A stretch of 64,000 nt of DNA from Deltaproteobacteria bacterium UBA6106. GTDB taxonomy: Bacteria > Desulfobacterota > Syntrophorhabdia > Syntrophorhabdales > Syntrophorhabdaceae. The DNA lies in assembly GCA_002428485.1 (NCBI GenBank), contig DIWM01000048.1, positions 69,162-133,161 of the forward strand. The letters are read 5' to 3'. A program made the position numbers and the translations under genes. Shown here one piece after another: positions 42,994 through 52,679 of this stretch (the stretch's first letter is position 1; every line of letters begins with the position of its first letter). Below the pieces are notes generated by a model. The model worked only from the letters and a program-made list of their open reading frames with translations. It made no database searches and was not told the DNA's origin.

Positions 42994-43022
42994 TTGACAC
43001 AAACACCAGATTACGCTATAAT
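42994..43022 (+). promoter_or_regulatory. Perfect consensus sigma-70 promoter of the iclR gene
   Basis: TTGACA (42994-42999), a 17-base spacer and TATAAT (43017-43022) match the consensus at every position. The predicted transcription start near 43029 leaves a leader of about 12 bases before the ATG at 43041, with no ribosome binding site. Confidence 0.85.
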
Positions 43023-43024
43023 CG

Positions 43025-43038
43025 TTCATTATAATGAA
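43025..43038. promoter_or_regulatory. Palindrome over the iclR transcription start (putative operator)
   Basis: TTCATTATAATGAA is a perfect 14-bp inverted repeat starting 3 bases after the -10 hexamer and ending 2 bases before the iclR ATG. This is the position of an autoregulatory operator. Whether IclR binds it is inference. Confidence 0.5.
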
Positions 43039-43040
43039 TT

Positions 43041-43811
43041 ATGTATAATGCACCTATAATAAAAAAGGCCCTTGACGTCATTAAGCTCATAATCCAGGAA
43101 AATAAACCCCTGGGCGTGACGGATATATCGAAATCGCTGTCCCTCAGCAAAAGTACCGTCTTCGGCATACTTAAATCCCTTCAGGAAAGCGGCTTTGTCA
43201 CGAAAAACAGGGTAACGAAAAAATATGCCACCGGCCAGGAGCTCCTTGAACTCGCAAAGTCTGTCCTCCGCGGAGGAGAGCTCACGACTATCGCAAGGCC
43301 ATTCCTTGAAAAACTTGCAGAAACTGCCGATGAGACGGTCTTTCTCTGTATCAGGGAAGACCATATCGTAAAGGTTCTTGACTCTATCGAGGCAAAGAAG
43401 ATGCTGAAGATATCTTCTCCTGCCGGCACCAAATTCCCCATTACCGCCTCTGTCTTCTGCAAGGTATTTCTCTCTCCTCTCAAAAATGATGAGATCAGGA
43501 ACTTTCTCAAAGAACGGGGCTTGCCGAAATATACCGAAAACAGTATAACCAACATAGAACACTTCATCGAGGAAGCCGAAAAGACAAGGAAAACCGGTTA
43601 CGGACTCGATCTTGAAGAATATTTAAAAGGCGTGCGGGCAATTGCCGCCTTGGTGTATTCACAGGATGTCCCCGTGGGGGCCATATGTATCCTCGGATTT
43701 ACCGGTTCAATGACAGACGGGAAGCTGAACGGCATGGTAATGAACCTTCTTGAGACCGCACAAAAGATCAGCCAGAACCTGTCGCAGCTTAATATCAAAG
43801 GAAGCCCCTAA
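43041..43811 (+). CDS. IclR-family transcriptional regulator
   Basis: A 256-residue IclR-type regulator: an N-terminal winged helix (IIKKALDVIKLIIQENKPLG, then SLSKSTVFGILKSLQESGFV) and a C-terminal GAF-like effector domain (DEYLFL-like TVFLCIREDHIVKVLDS, then GYGLDLEEYLKGVRAIAA). IclR proteins usually respond to small organic acids or aromatic compounds. Its divergence from acsV across 185 bases makes it the best candidate for controlling the CODH/ACS operon. Leader is very short and lacks a Shine-Dalgarno. Confidence 0.9.
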   Translation: MYNAPIIKKALDVIKLIIQENKPLGVTDISKSLSLSKSTVFGILKSLQESGFVTKNRVTKKYATGQELLELAKSVLRGGELTTIARPFLEKLAETADETVFLCIREDHIVKVLDSIEAKKMLKISSPAGTKFPITASVFCKVFLSPLKNDEIRNFLKERGLPKYTENSITNIEHFIEEAEKTRKTGYGLDLEEYLKGVRAIAALVYSQDVPVGAICILGFTGSMTDGKLNGMVMNLLETAQKISQNLSQLNIKGSP

Positions 43812-43878
43812 CCGCCGCAAACAGCTTTATTAGTAAATAGCGTAAAACAAAAGAAATCATCCTTTATGGATTTCATCT

Positions 43879-44706
43879 CTATGCTCTCTGCTCTATGCTC
43901 TCCGCTGCTTTTACCGCAAGAGAGAGGTAGTATTGGGCCTCTTCTTCCCTGCCGCGCCGCATTGCGCCGCTGGCATAGATGCGGCATTTCTTCTTCAGTT
44001 CCTCAACTGCCTTTGTCCGCATAGCGTTGTCCAGACAACAATCCTGCAATATCTTTACGATGCCCTGTATCCTGAACCTGTCCATGCCGGCATATTGCCT
44101 GGAAAGCTGGTCTTCATGGCCGCCTCTTTTTATTATCAGGGGTTTTTCTATGAAAAGCACCGGATACCTGGCAGTCACCCGGAGCCACATATCATAATCC
44201 TCGCACACAGGCAGCGACTCGTCAAATAACCCCACATCCTCAAAGACCTCTCTCCTGATCACCGCTGATGACGGGCTGATAATGCAGAGGGGAAGGCAAT
44301 GCCCGAAGATCTTGCCGGAATATTTCTTATGTCTCAATTTCTGATTAAGCCTTTCTCCGTTCCTGATCCAGATCTCATCCGTGTAGGACAGGGCATATCC
44401 CTGCGCTGTCATTTGCGATATCTGTGCTGAAAGCTTATCTTTTTTCCATAGGTCATCCACATCGAGGAACGCGATGTATTCACCGCCCGATTCTTCTATT
44501 CCCCTGTTCCTGGCGCTGCTTATGCCGCCGTTCTCTTTCCATACATAGCGCACCTGCAGATCATTCACTTCTTCGATGGAATTGTCCGTCGACCCGTCAT
44601 CGATAATAATGACCTCTTTATCCCGGTAGTCCTGTTTGAGGACGGACAGCGCCGCCTCTCTCAGAAACCTTCTCCGGTTATAGGTGGTGATGATGACGGA
44701 AACCAT
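43879..44706 (-). CDS. Family 2 glycosyltransferase
   Basis: A 275-residue inverting GT-A glycosyltransferase. The N-terminal VSVIITTYNRRRFLREAALS, the IIIDDGSTDNSIE nucleotide-binding loop, the DVDDLWKKDKLS DxD-type motif and the later CEDYDMWLRVTARY acid segment are standard. The ATG at 44706 begins the conserved fold; a longer frame from 44802 would add only repeat-encoded residues. The C-terminal residues (AAESIEQRA) come from a GCTCTCTGCT-type repeat at 43879-43905. Probable role in cell-surface glycan synthesis. Confidence 0.88.
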   Translation of the reverse strand: MVSVIITTYNRRRFLREAALSVLKQDYRDKEVIIIDDGSTDNSIEEVNDLQVRYVWKENGGISSARNRGIEESGGEYIAFLDVDDLWKKDKLSAQISQMTAQGYALSYTDEIWIRNGERLNQKLRHKKYSGKIFGHCLPLCIISPSSAVIRREVFEDVGLFDESLPVCEDYDMWLRVTARYPVLFIEKPLIIKRGGHEDQLSRQYAGMDRFRIQGIVKILQDCCLDNAMRTKAVEELKKKCRIYASGAMRRGREEEAQYYLSLAVKAAESIEQRA

Positions 44707-44713
44707 TTTAGCT

Positions 44714-44752
44714 AATGCTGTGAAAGGTGAAAGGTGAAAGGTGAAAAGTTTT
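44714..44752. repeat. GGTGAAAGGTGAAAGGTGAA tandem repeat
   Basis: Three to four GGTGAAA units (44720-44748) between the glycosyltransferase start and the structured element. Same family as the hairpin at 33314-33370 and the arrays at 8173-8195 and 61324-61350. Confidence 0.75.
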
Positions 44753-44772
44753 AAACCCGGATAGTTCATGCA

Positions 44773-44924
44773 GAGAATCGGCGGCGGGCTTTCCTTTAGC
44801 AAACCGTCGTGAGGCGAGGAAGCTCGGTCTTTTGCGAAGCAAAAGTTCCGAAGCCGAACGCGAGCGAATGGAGCCGCTGGAGCGGAATGAGCGTGTTTGC
44901 GGGGAAAGTCCGGCGCCGATTCTC
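44773..44924. repeat. Structured inverted-repeat element (about 150 bp)
   Basis: Outer arms 44773-44794 and 44903-44924 pair at 20 of 22 positions; an inner GCAAAC/GTTTGC pair (44799-44804 and 44895-44900) extends the stem. Inside are two further hairpins: CTTTTGCGAAGCAAAAG (about 44829-44845) and CCGCTGGAGCGG (about 44874-44885). The nested stem-loop plan looks like a MITE-like element or a structured RNA. No protein-coding function is supported. Confidence 0.6.
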
Positions 44925-44974
44925 ATCCAACGTAAACGATCTTGTTCCAATAATGTCTTGACATTTAACAAGGC

Positions 44975-47032
44975 TTATTGAGCTTGCTTAATGTGGAGCT
45001 TCATCGACATTCTCCACGAACCGCCGGAAAGGTCTACGGCCCAGACCGGCATCACCATCGTGCTCTGGTAATTCCGCTCAAACCCGTTCTCCGACAGCGA
45101 CACTATCTCTACAGGAAAGGTCCATATCCCAGCGGGCCTGTCCCATTCGAGGAGGATCTCAACATTCTGGTAAGGATCATAGAGCCGCAGCCCGTCTGCC
45201 TGCCCGAGCACATCCTTTGTTGTAAGCGGGTATTTCGTGCTGCCTGCCTCCAGGAATCTTTCTCCGCCGGTCCCGAGAAGTGAAAAATTCCATTCCACAC
45301 CAAAATCAAACAACCCGTCTATCGTGCCTTCGAGCACATAATCGACGGTAACGGGGCCTTCTCCCTGAGGCAAAACGACATCTTTCCTGACAGCCAGCGG
45401 CAATCCCTTTTCTCCCTGCCAGTAGTGTCCGCCTCTCTCCATCGAGAGCCTTATCGCCTTTTTTTCCTTTCCTATGATGCCCCGGTATGGCTCTTTGACG
45501 AAATCACCGGGTTCAAAATATTTCCCCCTGTAAAAGGACTCCAGGGTCACATCGCTTCCCATGACGTGGTCTATGAGGGAACCCCTGCGGTACCAGTCGT
45601 AGTGAAGGTATTCGTTCAGCCCCTCTTCCTTCGCGACGACCATCTCATGGATGGTCTTCGTCCCGTTCGCGACATTCGCGGACGCCGCCTGCTTTATCTT
45701 TTTGTGGTATCCCTCGTATCGCCTCTTAAGGGTAGCCATGATGTTCGCCGACGACGGCTTATAGTCAAGCCCGTACATCGCCCCGCCTTCTTTCAGGAGA
45801 AACGACGCCTCCAGTTCGTTATTGCTCAGCACCGCCTCATCGTAGCCGTCAAAATTTACATCCTCAATATATCCGTCGGCAAAGGGCTTCGTGGGATCGA
45901 GGAGCTTCCGGGCCTCGATAAGATGCCTGTAAACAGATCCGCGCAGGTGCGGGAGGTAGAGTCCGCCAAAAACGCCGTGCCAGTAGCTGTCATTGCACTG
46001 GGCCATATAGACGTGTCTCTTTGCCTCGGTATTGCGCCCGGCTTTCTTTGACAGGCGGAGCGCCTTTTTATGCATGTCATTGCTCTCAGCGTACTTGACG
46101 AGAAAATTCTTGAAATAGCCGCCCGTCAGAAAACGCCTGTAAGGCATGTCCCCCTCATTGAGCATGTCGCCATATGTTTTTGATATTCCCGCAGGAAGGG
46201 ACCACTCGCCCATCTCCTTGTATGATTCGCAGCCAAGGTAGATCCTGCTTACCGGCCGTTTCTTCTTCATATATTCCGAAAACGTTGTTGTTGTCAGCCA
46301 TGAGCTGTTTTTTGTCAGGTATTCGAAGAAAGACCGCAGCCAGTTCTCTTTTTTATAGACGTAATCAAATGTTCCCGGCCACAGGCCGAATTTTTCGCCG
46401 TCATCGCCAAAGACAACGAGGTCCCCCCCTTGCCCGTGAACATCCTTCAGATATGCGTCGAGCGCATCCATCTGCTTGAACGGGATCGCGTAGCGCAGGA
46501 ATTCAAGGCCCGGGAAGATCGAAAGGGGATGCCCTTCATATTCTGTGATGAAGTAGCTGTAAAGGTCTTTCTCGTCGAGGCCGATAGCCTTGAAATGATT
46601 ATCGTCAACAAGGGTAAAGGCGACCCCGGCTTTGTGGAGCACTTTCGGTATATAGGGCTCATACACCCTTTCCGCAAGCCACATACCCTTCGGCCTCTCA
46701 CCGAAGACGTCTTCCATGAGATCCATATGCGTTTTTATCTGGGCAATTCCGTCTTCCTCGCTCAGAAGAGAAAAGACAGGCTCGTACATACCGCCGGAGA
46801 TGATCTCAAGCTGGCCTCTCTTCTTCATTTTTTTGAGAAGCTTGATATATTCGGGCTTGTGTTCGCGAAGCCACGAAAAGAGAAAACCCGAAAAATGGAG
46901 GTTGATCTTGATCTCCTCGAAATCTTTCAGGACATCAAAAAAAGGCATATACGATTTCGCATACGCCTCTTCCAGGATAAAATCCATATTTCCGACTGGC
47001 TGATGGTTGTGGATGCAGAGAATAAAATTCAT
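44975..47032 (-). CDS. GH57 4-alpha-glucanotransferase/alpha-amylase
   Basis: Family 57 enzyme acting on alpha-1,4-glucans. In 685 residues the five conserved regions appear in order: HNHQP (8-12), GQLEIISGG (about 73-81), GMWLAERVYEP with nucleophile Glu121, VVFGDDGEKFG with acid/base Asp210 or Asp211, and STTTFSEYM. DUF1925/DUF1926-type domains follow, the layout of Thermococcus-type 4-alpha-glucanotransferases. It is cytoplasmic (no signal peptide) and may handle intracellular glycogen together with the large GH13 enzyme. Confidence 0.92.
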   Translation of the reverse strand: MNFILCIHNHQPVGNMDFILEEAYAKSYMPFFDVLKDFEEIKINLHFSGFLFSWLREHKPEYIKLLKKMKKRGQLEIISGGMYEPVFSLLSEEDGIAQIKTHMDLMEDVFGERPKGMWLAERVYEPYIPKVLHKAGVAFTLVDDNHFKAIGLDEKDLYSYFITEYEGHPLSIFPGLEFLRYAIPFKQMDALDAYLKDVHGQGGDLVVFGDDGEKFGLWPGTFDYVYKKENWLRSFFEYLTKNSSWLTTTTFSEYMKKKRPVSRIYLGCESYKEMGEWSLPAGISKTYGDMLNEGDMPYRRFLTGGYFKNFLVKYAESNDMHKKALRLSKKAGRNTEAKRHVYMAQCNDSYWHGVFGGLYLPHLRGSVYRHLIEARKLLDPTKPFADGYIEDVNFDGYDEAVLSNNELEASFLLKEGGAMYGLDYKPSSANIMATLKRRYEGYHKKIKQAASANVANGTKTIHEMVVAKEEGLNEYLHYDWYRRGSLIDHVMGSDVTLESFYRGKYFEPGDFVKEPYRGIIGKEKKAIRLSMERGGHYWQGEKGLPLAVRKDVVLPQGEGPVTVDYVLEGTIDGLFDFGVEWNFSLLGTGGERFLEAGSTKYPLTTKDVLGQADGLRLYDPYQNVEILLEWDRPAGIWTFPVEIVSLSENGFERNYQSTMVMPVWAVDLSGGSWRMSMKLHIKQAQ

Positions 47033-47051
47033 TGCGCCCTTGTTTTGAAAT

Positions 47052-47129
<78 letters not shown>

Positions 47130-47136
47130 CTGAAAT

Positions 47137-47210
47137 GGTAGGCGGAACAGGTTTTGAACCTGCGACCCTCGGCTTGTAAGGCCGATGCTCTCCCGCTGAG
47201 CTATCCGCCC
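47137..47210 (-). tRNA. tRNA-Val (TAC), with a shortened T-stem
   Basis: Minus-strand tRNA with encoded CCA. Acceptor GGGCGGA pairs with TCCGCCT; D-arm GCTC/GAGC; anticodon stem TCGGC/GCCGA around CTTACAA gives anticodon TAC (Val). It is only 74 bases: the T-arm reads GCAG-TTCAAAA-CCTGT where GCAGG is expected, so one G of the T-stem is missing and a normal 5-bp stem with a 7-base loop cannot form. This is either a sequencing error or a defective copy. Confidence 0.85.
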
Positions 47211-47253
47211 AATTCGGCACAATATAGCAGGTTCACCGGGAAAAGTCAAACTA

Positions 47254-48507
<1,254 letters not shown>

Positions 48508-48508
48508 G

Positions 48509-49093
48509 CTATGTCCTCTTTTCGACTATTTGGTCTATGATGCCGTATTCGATGGCCTGCTCGGGGTTCATGAAAAAATCCCTTTCGGTATCGGCGGCAA
48601 TCTTCTCTACGGACTGGCCGGTGTGCTTCGTGAAGATCTTGTTTATTTCGGCGCGCATCCTCAGGATCTCTCTTGCCTGTATGTCGATATCGCTTGCCTG
48701 CCCCTGTGCGCCTCCGAGAGGCTGGTGTATCAGTATCCTCGAATGAGGCAGGGCGTACCTTTTGCCTTTCTCTCCGCCTGCAAGCAGGACGGCCCCCATG
48801 CTCGCTGCCTGGCCGATGCACATTGTAACGATCGGCGGCTTTATATACTGCATCGTATCATAGATCGCAAGGCCGCTCGTTAAATATCCGCCGGGGCTGT
48901 TAATATAAAGGAAGATGTCCTTCGCGGGATCTTCGGATTCAAGGAACAGGAGCTGAGCTATGATAATGTTGGCCACGTTGTCATCAATGCTGGTGCCGAG
49001 GAAAACGATCCTTTCTTTGAGAAGCCGGGAATATATATCGTAAGCACGTTCCCCCCTTCCGTCCTTTTCAATAACTATTGGCACAAGGTTCAT
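48509..49093 (-). CDS. clpP: ATP-dependent Clp protease proteolytic subunit
   Basis: Serine protease that forms the tetradecameric ClpXP core. The 194-residue protein has the catalytic triad Ser98 (GQAASMGA), His123 (RILIHQP) and Asp172, and the INSPGG oxyanion segment. Its start overlaps the end of tig by four bases. Length is normal. Confidence 0.97.
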   Translation of the reverse strand: MNLVPIVIEKDGRGERAYDIYSRLLKERIVFLGTSIDDNVANIIIAQLLFLESEDPAKDIFLYINSPGGYLTSGLAIYDTMQYIKPPIVTMCIGQAASMGAVLLAGGEKGKRYALPHSRILIHQPLGGAQGQASDIDIQAREILRMRAEINKIFTKHTGQSVEKIAADTERDFFMNPEQAIEYGIIDQIVEKRT

Positions 49094-50370
49094 GATATCT
49101 CCTTGATCATCGCATTATCACGGAGAAAGTTAATGGTCCTTTCCTCTATGATGTTGCTTCGCAGATTGTTCAGCAGATTATACTGCTCGTAAAAGTTCCT
49201 GACATCGCTCAACGGCCTCTTGGCGTCCTCGGCGATCTTCTTTATCCGTTCCTGGACATCGTTCTCATCGGCATTGATGCCTTCTTTTTCCGAGATCTTT
49301 GTGATCAGGATCTCTGCCTTGATCCGCGTCTCCGCGCTCTTTTCAAAATCCTTCCTGAACCGTTCTTCGATCGCCCTCGCCTCTTCCGCGGTCAACCTGT
49401 CGGCCTTGAACCTTGATTTTGCGTCTTCCATCATCATCTCGATGCGCTTTTCGAGCAGTGTTTTCGGGACCGGTATCTCAACGCCGCCGGTCAGCGCGTC
49501 CATGATCTTCTGGGCTATCTCCTTGTTTCTTATATTCTCTTTTTCCTTCAATATCTCATCCCTAAGGCCTTTGTGCATCTCCTCCATATTTTCGAAATTG
49601 AGATCTTTGGCAAATTCGTCGTTTATTTCAGGGAGGTGTTTCTCCTTGATTTCTTTCATTGTTACCTTAAACTGGAGCGTCTTCTTCGCTATGTCTTTAT
49701 CGGGGTAATCATCGGGAAAGGATACGGGTATCTCTTTCTCCTCGTTCTCTTTCATCCCCATGAGCGCACTTTCAAACTCGGGCATCGTGGTGGAACTCCC
49801 CAGCTCCACGGGATACGCCTCGGTCTCAATGCCTTTGACGGGTTTCCCGTCCTCATACCCCTGATATTTTATAATGACAAGGTCGCCGTTCTGCGCCCCT
49901 CTGTCGCCCTCTTTCGCAACTATTTCCGCATGCATATGCTGCAGCCCGTCGATCCGCTTCGCCACTTCGTCGTCGCTCACCCCGATCGGCTCGACCTCGA
50001 CCTCGATGCCTTTATACGCCGGAAGCTCTATATCGGGGATCACCTCGCACTCGAGGACATAACCATGCCTATCTTCTTCATCGACGAAATCCACTACAGG
50101 CTGTCCAACGGGATTGATCTTTGCCTCGTCAAGGGCCTCATACATCGTCTCCTGGACCATTCTCTTCTTCAGCTCGTCGTCAATGTATTCTTTGTAATAA
50201 CTGAGGATCATCGGCCTCGGCACCTTGCCGGGCCTGAAGCCTTTTATCTTTGCCTGCTTCTGCAGTTCGCTGTAGATTGATTCCCTTATCACGTTTATCT
50301 TTTCTTCGGGAAGGACAACCTCTACCTTTTTCTTCACGCTGTCGATGTTTTCAACCTGGACCTTCATCAT
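49090..50370 (-). CDS. tig: Trigger factor
   Basis: Ribosome-bound chaperone with peptidyl-prolyl isomerase activity. The 426-residue protein has the ribosome-binding tail with the signature GFRPGKVPRPMI (residues about 40-51), an FKBP-type isomerase domain (GDLVIIKYQGYEDGKPV), and the long helical C-terminal cradle. GGAGGAATG precedes the start. It opens the tig-clpP-clpX operon, reading from a well-formed promoter. Confidence 0.95.
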   Translation of the reverse strand: MMKVQVENIDSVKKKVEVVLPEEKINVIRESIYSELQKQAKIKGFRPGKVPRPMILSYYKEYIDDELKKRMVQETMYEALDEAKINPVGQPVVDFVDEEDRHGYVLECEVIPDIELPAYKGIEVEVEPIGVSDDEVAKRIDGLQHMHAEIVAKEGDRGAQNGDLVIIKYQGYEDGKPVKGIETEAYPVELGSSTTMPEFESALMGMKENEEKEIPVSFPDDYPDKDIAKKTLQFKVTMKEIKEKHLPEINDEFAKDLNFENMEEMHKGLRDEILKEKENIRNKEIAQKIMDALTGGVEIPVPKTLLEKRIEMMMEDAKSRFKADRLTAEEARAIEERFRKDFEKSAETRIKAEILITKISEKEGINADENDVQERIKKIAEDAKRPLSDVRNFYEQYNLLNNLRSNIIEERTINFLRDNAMIKEIS

Positions 50371-50421
50371 TCCTCCGAAATATACACGGTAACAGTGTTT
50401 CTTTTTCCCATAAACTGCCTT

Positions 50422-50450
50422 ATTATAAACACAACTCCTCAGATTATCAA
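50422..50450 (-). promoter_or_regulatory. Sigma-70 promoter of tig-clpP-clpX
   Basis: On the minus strand TTGATA (50450-50445) and a perfect TATAAT (50427-50422) are spaced by exactly 17 bases. It lies about 50 bases before the tig ATG. Confidence 0.78.
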
Positions 50451-50507
50451 GATATTTGGGATATCATAAGGAATTTCAACAACTCTGGCGTGCATTATTA
50501 AATTTTC

Positions 50508-50536
50508 TTGACCTTGTTCTGCAACTATGCAATAAC
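50508..50536 (+). promoter_or_regulatory. Possible promoter of cstA
   Basis: TTGACC (50508-50513) and AATAAC (50531-50536) at spacing 17. The -10 match is only four of six. AAGGGGG precedes the cstA ATG at 50577. Confidence 0.38.
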
Positions 50537-50576
50537 CTTAAAAGCCTGATAAATTAAAGTTAACAAGGGGGAAAAT

Positions 50577-52268
50577 ATGAATTCCGTGGTGGTTCTTATT
50601 TTGGGTCTCGTTGTTGCTTTCATCGGTTATCGTTTTTACGCAAAACACATCGATTCAAAAATCATCAAGTCTGATCCCAAGAGGGCTACACCTGCAAAGA
50701 TGTATATGGACGGCGTAGAGTTCATGCCCACAAGCAAGAACATCCTCTTCGGCTACCAGTTTAAATCCATTGCCGGGGCTGCCCCTATCATAGGCCCTAT
50801 CATCGCGATCCAGTGGGGATGGCTTCCTGCCCTGATATGGATACTTGCCGGCACCTTTTTTATAGGCTGGGTTCAGGACTATTCAAGTGCGATGGTGGCA
50901 ATGAGAAATGACGGCGCCTCATTTGGCGGTTTAAGCCATAAGCTGATATCGCCGAGGGCAAGGATTATCCTCCTTGCCTTTATCTATTTCTACCTTCTTC
51001 TTATTGCCGGAGCCTTCGGGAATGTTGTGGTGAGCACCACCATTGCGTTAAAGGCCGCCCCTATGGCATGGTTGTTTCTCACCGTTGGAGGCATCCTTGC
51101 CGGCCAGATGATATACCGCTGGAGGAAAGATATCATCCTCACTACCGTCGTTACCGTCATTATTGCCATGGCAGGGATATGGTTCGGCACTATTGCTCCT
51201 TCCGACAGCATAATCGGGGCAGATCTTGCAAACAGCAGATGGGTATGGGCTATCGCGGCATTCGTCTTCTGTTATTTCGCCGCTGTTCTTCCTATCTGGC
51301 GCTTTGCTCTCCCCATCAACTACGTTGCCTCTTATATCGTCTTCCTCGGGCTCTTCTTCGGGATCATCGGCATCTTCATACTCCATCCTGACTTTACCCT
51401 TCCCGCCTACACAGGCTTCTCCATCAGGATAGGCCCCATATGGCCCATCATGTTCGTTACTATCGCCTGCGGCGCCATCTCCGGCTGGCACAGCATAGTA
51501 TCGAGCTCCGGCACGGCCCGCCAGTTGGAGAACGAGCTTGATGCCCGTCCTGTCGGCGGCGGGGTTATGTTCGTTGAGATGATGCTCGCACTCTTCGCCC
51601 TGGTAATAGCAGGAACCATTTACGCCTCATCGGCTGAGTACGGCGCTGCGATAGCGAAAGGACCGGGCGGCATCTTTGCCGCCGGCGTATCGAAATTCCT
51701 CGGCGCTATCGGGATGCCTGCCGCACTGGGGAGATCATACGGAAGCGTCATGATGATCGTCCTTGCAATAACGATCATGCAGCTTGTTATCCGTTTCATG
51801 AGGGTTGCCACGTCAGAGCTTTTGAGCGACGTAAGCCCCGTATTCAGGAACCCCCACGTTGGAACATTTATAGCATGCATACTTGGCATGGTGCTTGTCC
51901 TGACGGGATGGTGGCAGTACCTGTGGGTGCTTTTTGGAGGGGCAAATCAGCTCATGGCCTCACTGGCCCTGCTCTTGATAACGGCATGGCTCATGTCTGA
52001 GGGAAAATCCGCAGCGTGGGCGTTCTATCCGATGATCTTTATGTTCATCACGACAATAGCCGCCCTGCTCTATACATCGTACAGCCTGCTCCAGAAGGTC
52101 ATCTCAGGGGCAGTGAAGGGAGAGGCGCTCATCGGAAACACGTTGATGGGCCTTGTCGGCCTCTTTCTCGTTGTTGCCGCCCTCATCCTTGGCGCTGAAG
52201 GAATGAAGGCATTGAGACGATACAGGGCAATAACAAAGGCACAGGCTGCGGCTGCAGCAAAGGCATAG
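50577..52268 (+). CDS. cstA: Carbon starvation protein CstA-family transporter
   Basis: A 563-residue polytopic membrane protein of the CstA family, which take up peptides or pyruvate in enterobacteria. The N-terminal FIGYRFYAKHID, the KSIAGAAPIIGPIIAIQWGW segment and the PFGHHSIVSSS-like GWHSIVSSSGTARQLENE loop are diagnostic, and the C-terminal CstA helices follow. In an anaerobe that runs CODH/ACS, pyruvate or amino acid import would be useful, but the substrate is inferred. It heads a plus-strand cluster with a small protein and two ArsA-type ATPases. Confidence 0.92.
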   Translation: MNSVVVLILGLVVAFIGYRFYAKHIDSKIIKSDPKRATPAKMYMDGVEFMPTSKNILFGYQFKSIAGAAPIIGPIIAIQWGWLPALIWILAGTFFIGWVQDYSSAMVAMRNDGASFGGLSHKLISPRARIILLAFIYFYLLLIAGAFGNVVVSTTIALKAAPMAWLFLTVGGILAGQMIYRWRKDIILTTVVTVIIAMAGIWFGTIAPSDSIIGADLANSRWVWAIAAFVFCYFAAVLPIWRFALPINYVASYIVFLGLFFGIIGIFILHPDFTLPAYTGFSIRIGPIWPIMFVTIACGAISGWHSIVSSSGTARQLENELDARPVGGGVMFVEMMLALFALVIAGTIYASSAEYGAAIAKGPGGIFAAGVSKFLGAIGMPAALGRSYGSVMMIVLAITIMQLVIRFMRVATSELLSDVSPVFRNPHVGTFIACILGMVLVLTGWWQYLWVLFGGANQLMASLALLLITAWLMSEGKSAAWAFYPMIFMFITTIAALLYTSYSLLQKVISGAVKGEALIGNTLMGLVGLFLVVAALILGAEGMKALRRYRAITKAQAAAAAKA

Positions 52269-52280
52269 TAACGTACCTTC

Positions 52281-52318
52281 GGGCTCGGGCAGCGGGCTTA
52301 AGCCTGCGGCCTGAGCCC
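52281..52318. other. Long GC-rich hairpin between cstA and the next gene
   Basis: A 38-base near-perfect palindrome (GGGCTCGGGCAGCGGGCTT and its complement with three mismatches, two of which allow G-U pairs). It is not followed by a T-run, so it looks like an mRNA-processing or stability element that could lower expression downstream of cstA. Confidence 0.6.
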
Positions 52319-52358
52319 TTGAACGTTTAGCAAGATTAAGTCTAAGGAGAAAGGTTCT

Positions 52359-52628
52359 ATGTCAGAAGAAAAGAAGAAAGGCGGCTTTTTCAGCGCGGTA
52401 AAGGAGTTTGTGTACGGTGTTGCGGCGCACGATTCGGCGCGTTTTGCCCTCAAGTCGCGGGCCAGCATGGAACACCTATTTATCCTCATCACTATGGGTG
52501 ATATGCTGGGTGTGCCGATCCTCCCGCCCTACTACTCTCTGCGCCTCCTGCCCTATGTTGTCCCCCAGATCTCAACATGGAAGCGCAGGATGCTGAAGGA
52601 AAAAGACCTGACAGACGGATTGGCGTAG
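52359..52628 (+). CDS. Small hypothetical protein (89 aa) between cstA and the ArsA pair
   Basis: I do not recognise this protein. It has a basic, soluble N-terminal third (MSEEKKKGGFF... to residue 40), a central hydrophobic region (HLFILITMGDMLGVPILPP) that could be a short membrane or amphipathic segment, and a basic tail with TWKRRMLKEKD. AAGGAG precedes the ATG. It lies 51 bases before the first ArsA-type ATPase; as a small, partly hydrophobic protein it is a natural candidate client or partner of that ATPase pair, which is inference. Confidence 0.7.
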   Translation: MSEEKKKGGFFSAVKEFVYGVAAHDSARFALKSRASMEHLFILITMGDMLGVPILPPYYSLRLLPYVVPQISTWKRRMLKEKDLTDGLA

Positions 52629-52679
52629 TGCATCTGAATTTCAAATTTGAGATTTGAAATTTGAAATTCTAACAAGGGG

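Noticed and set aside
44708..44971. An 87-codon frame upstream of the glycosyltransferase
   Set aside because: It only translates the structured inverted-repeat element and the GGTGAAA units; there is no ribosome binding site and no family match.
48525..48545. ATTTGGTCTATGATG within the 3' end of clpP resembles the GGTCTAT repeat
   Set aside because: It encodes the conserved ClpP C-terminal residues (IDQIVE), so the resemblance is coincidence.
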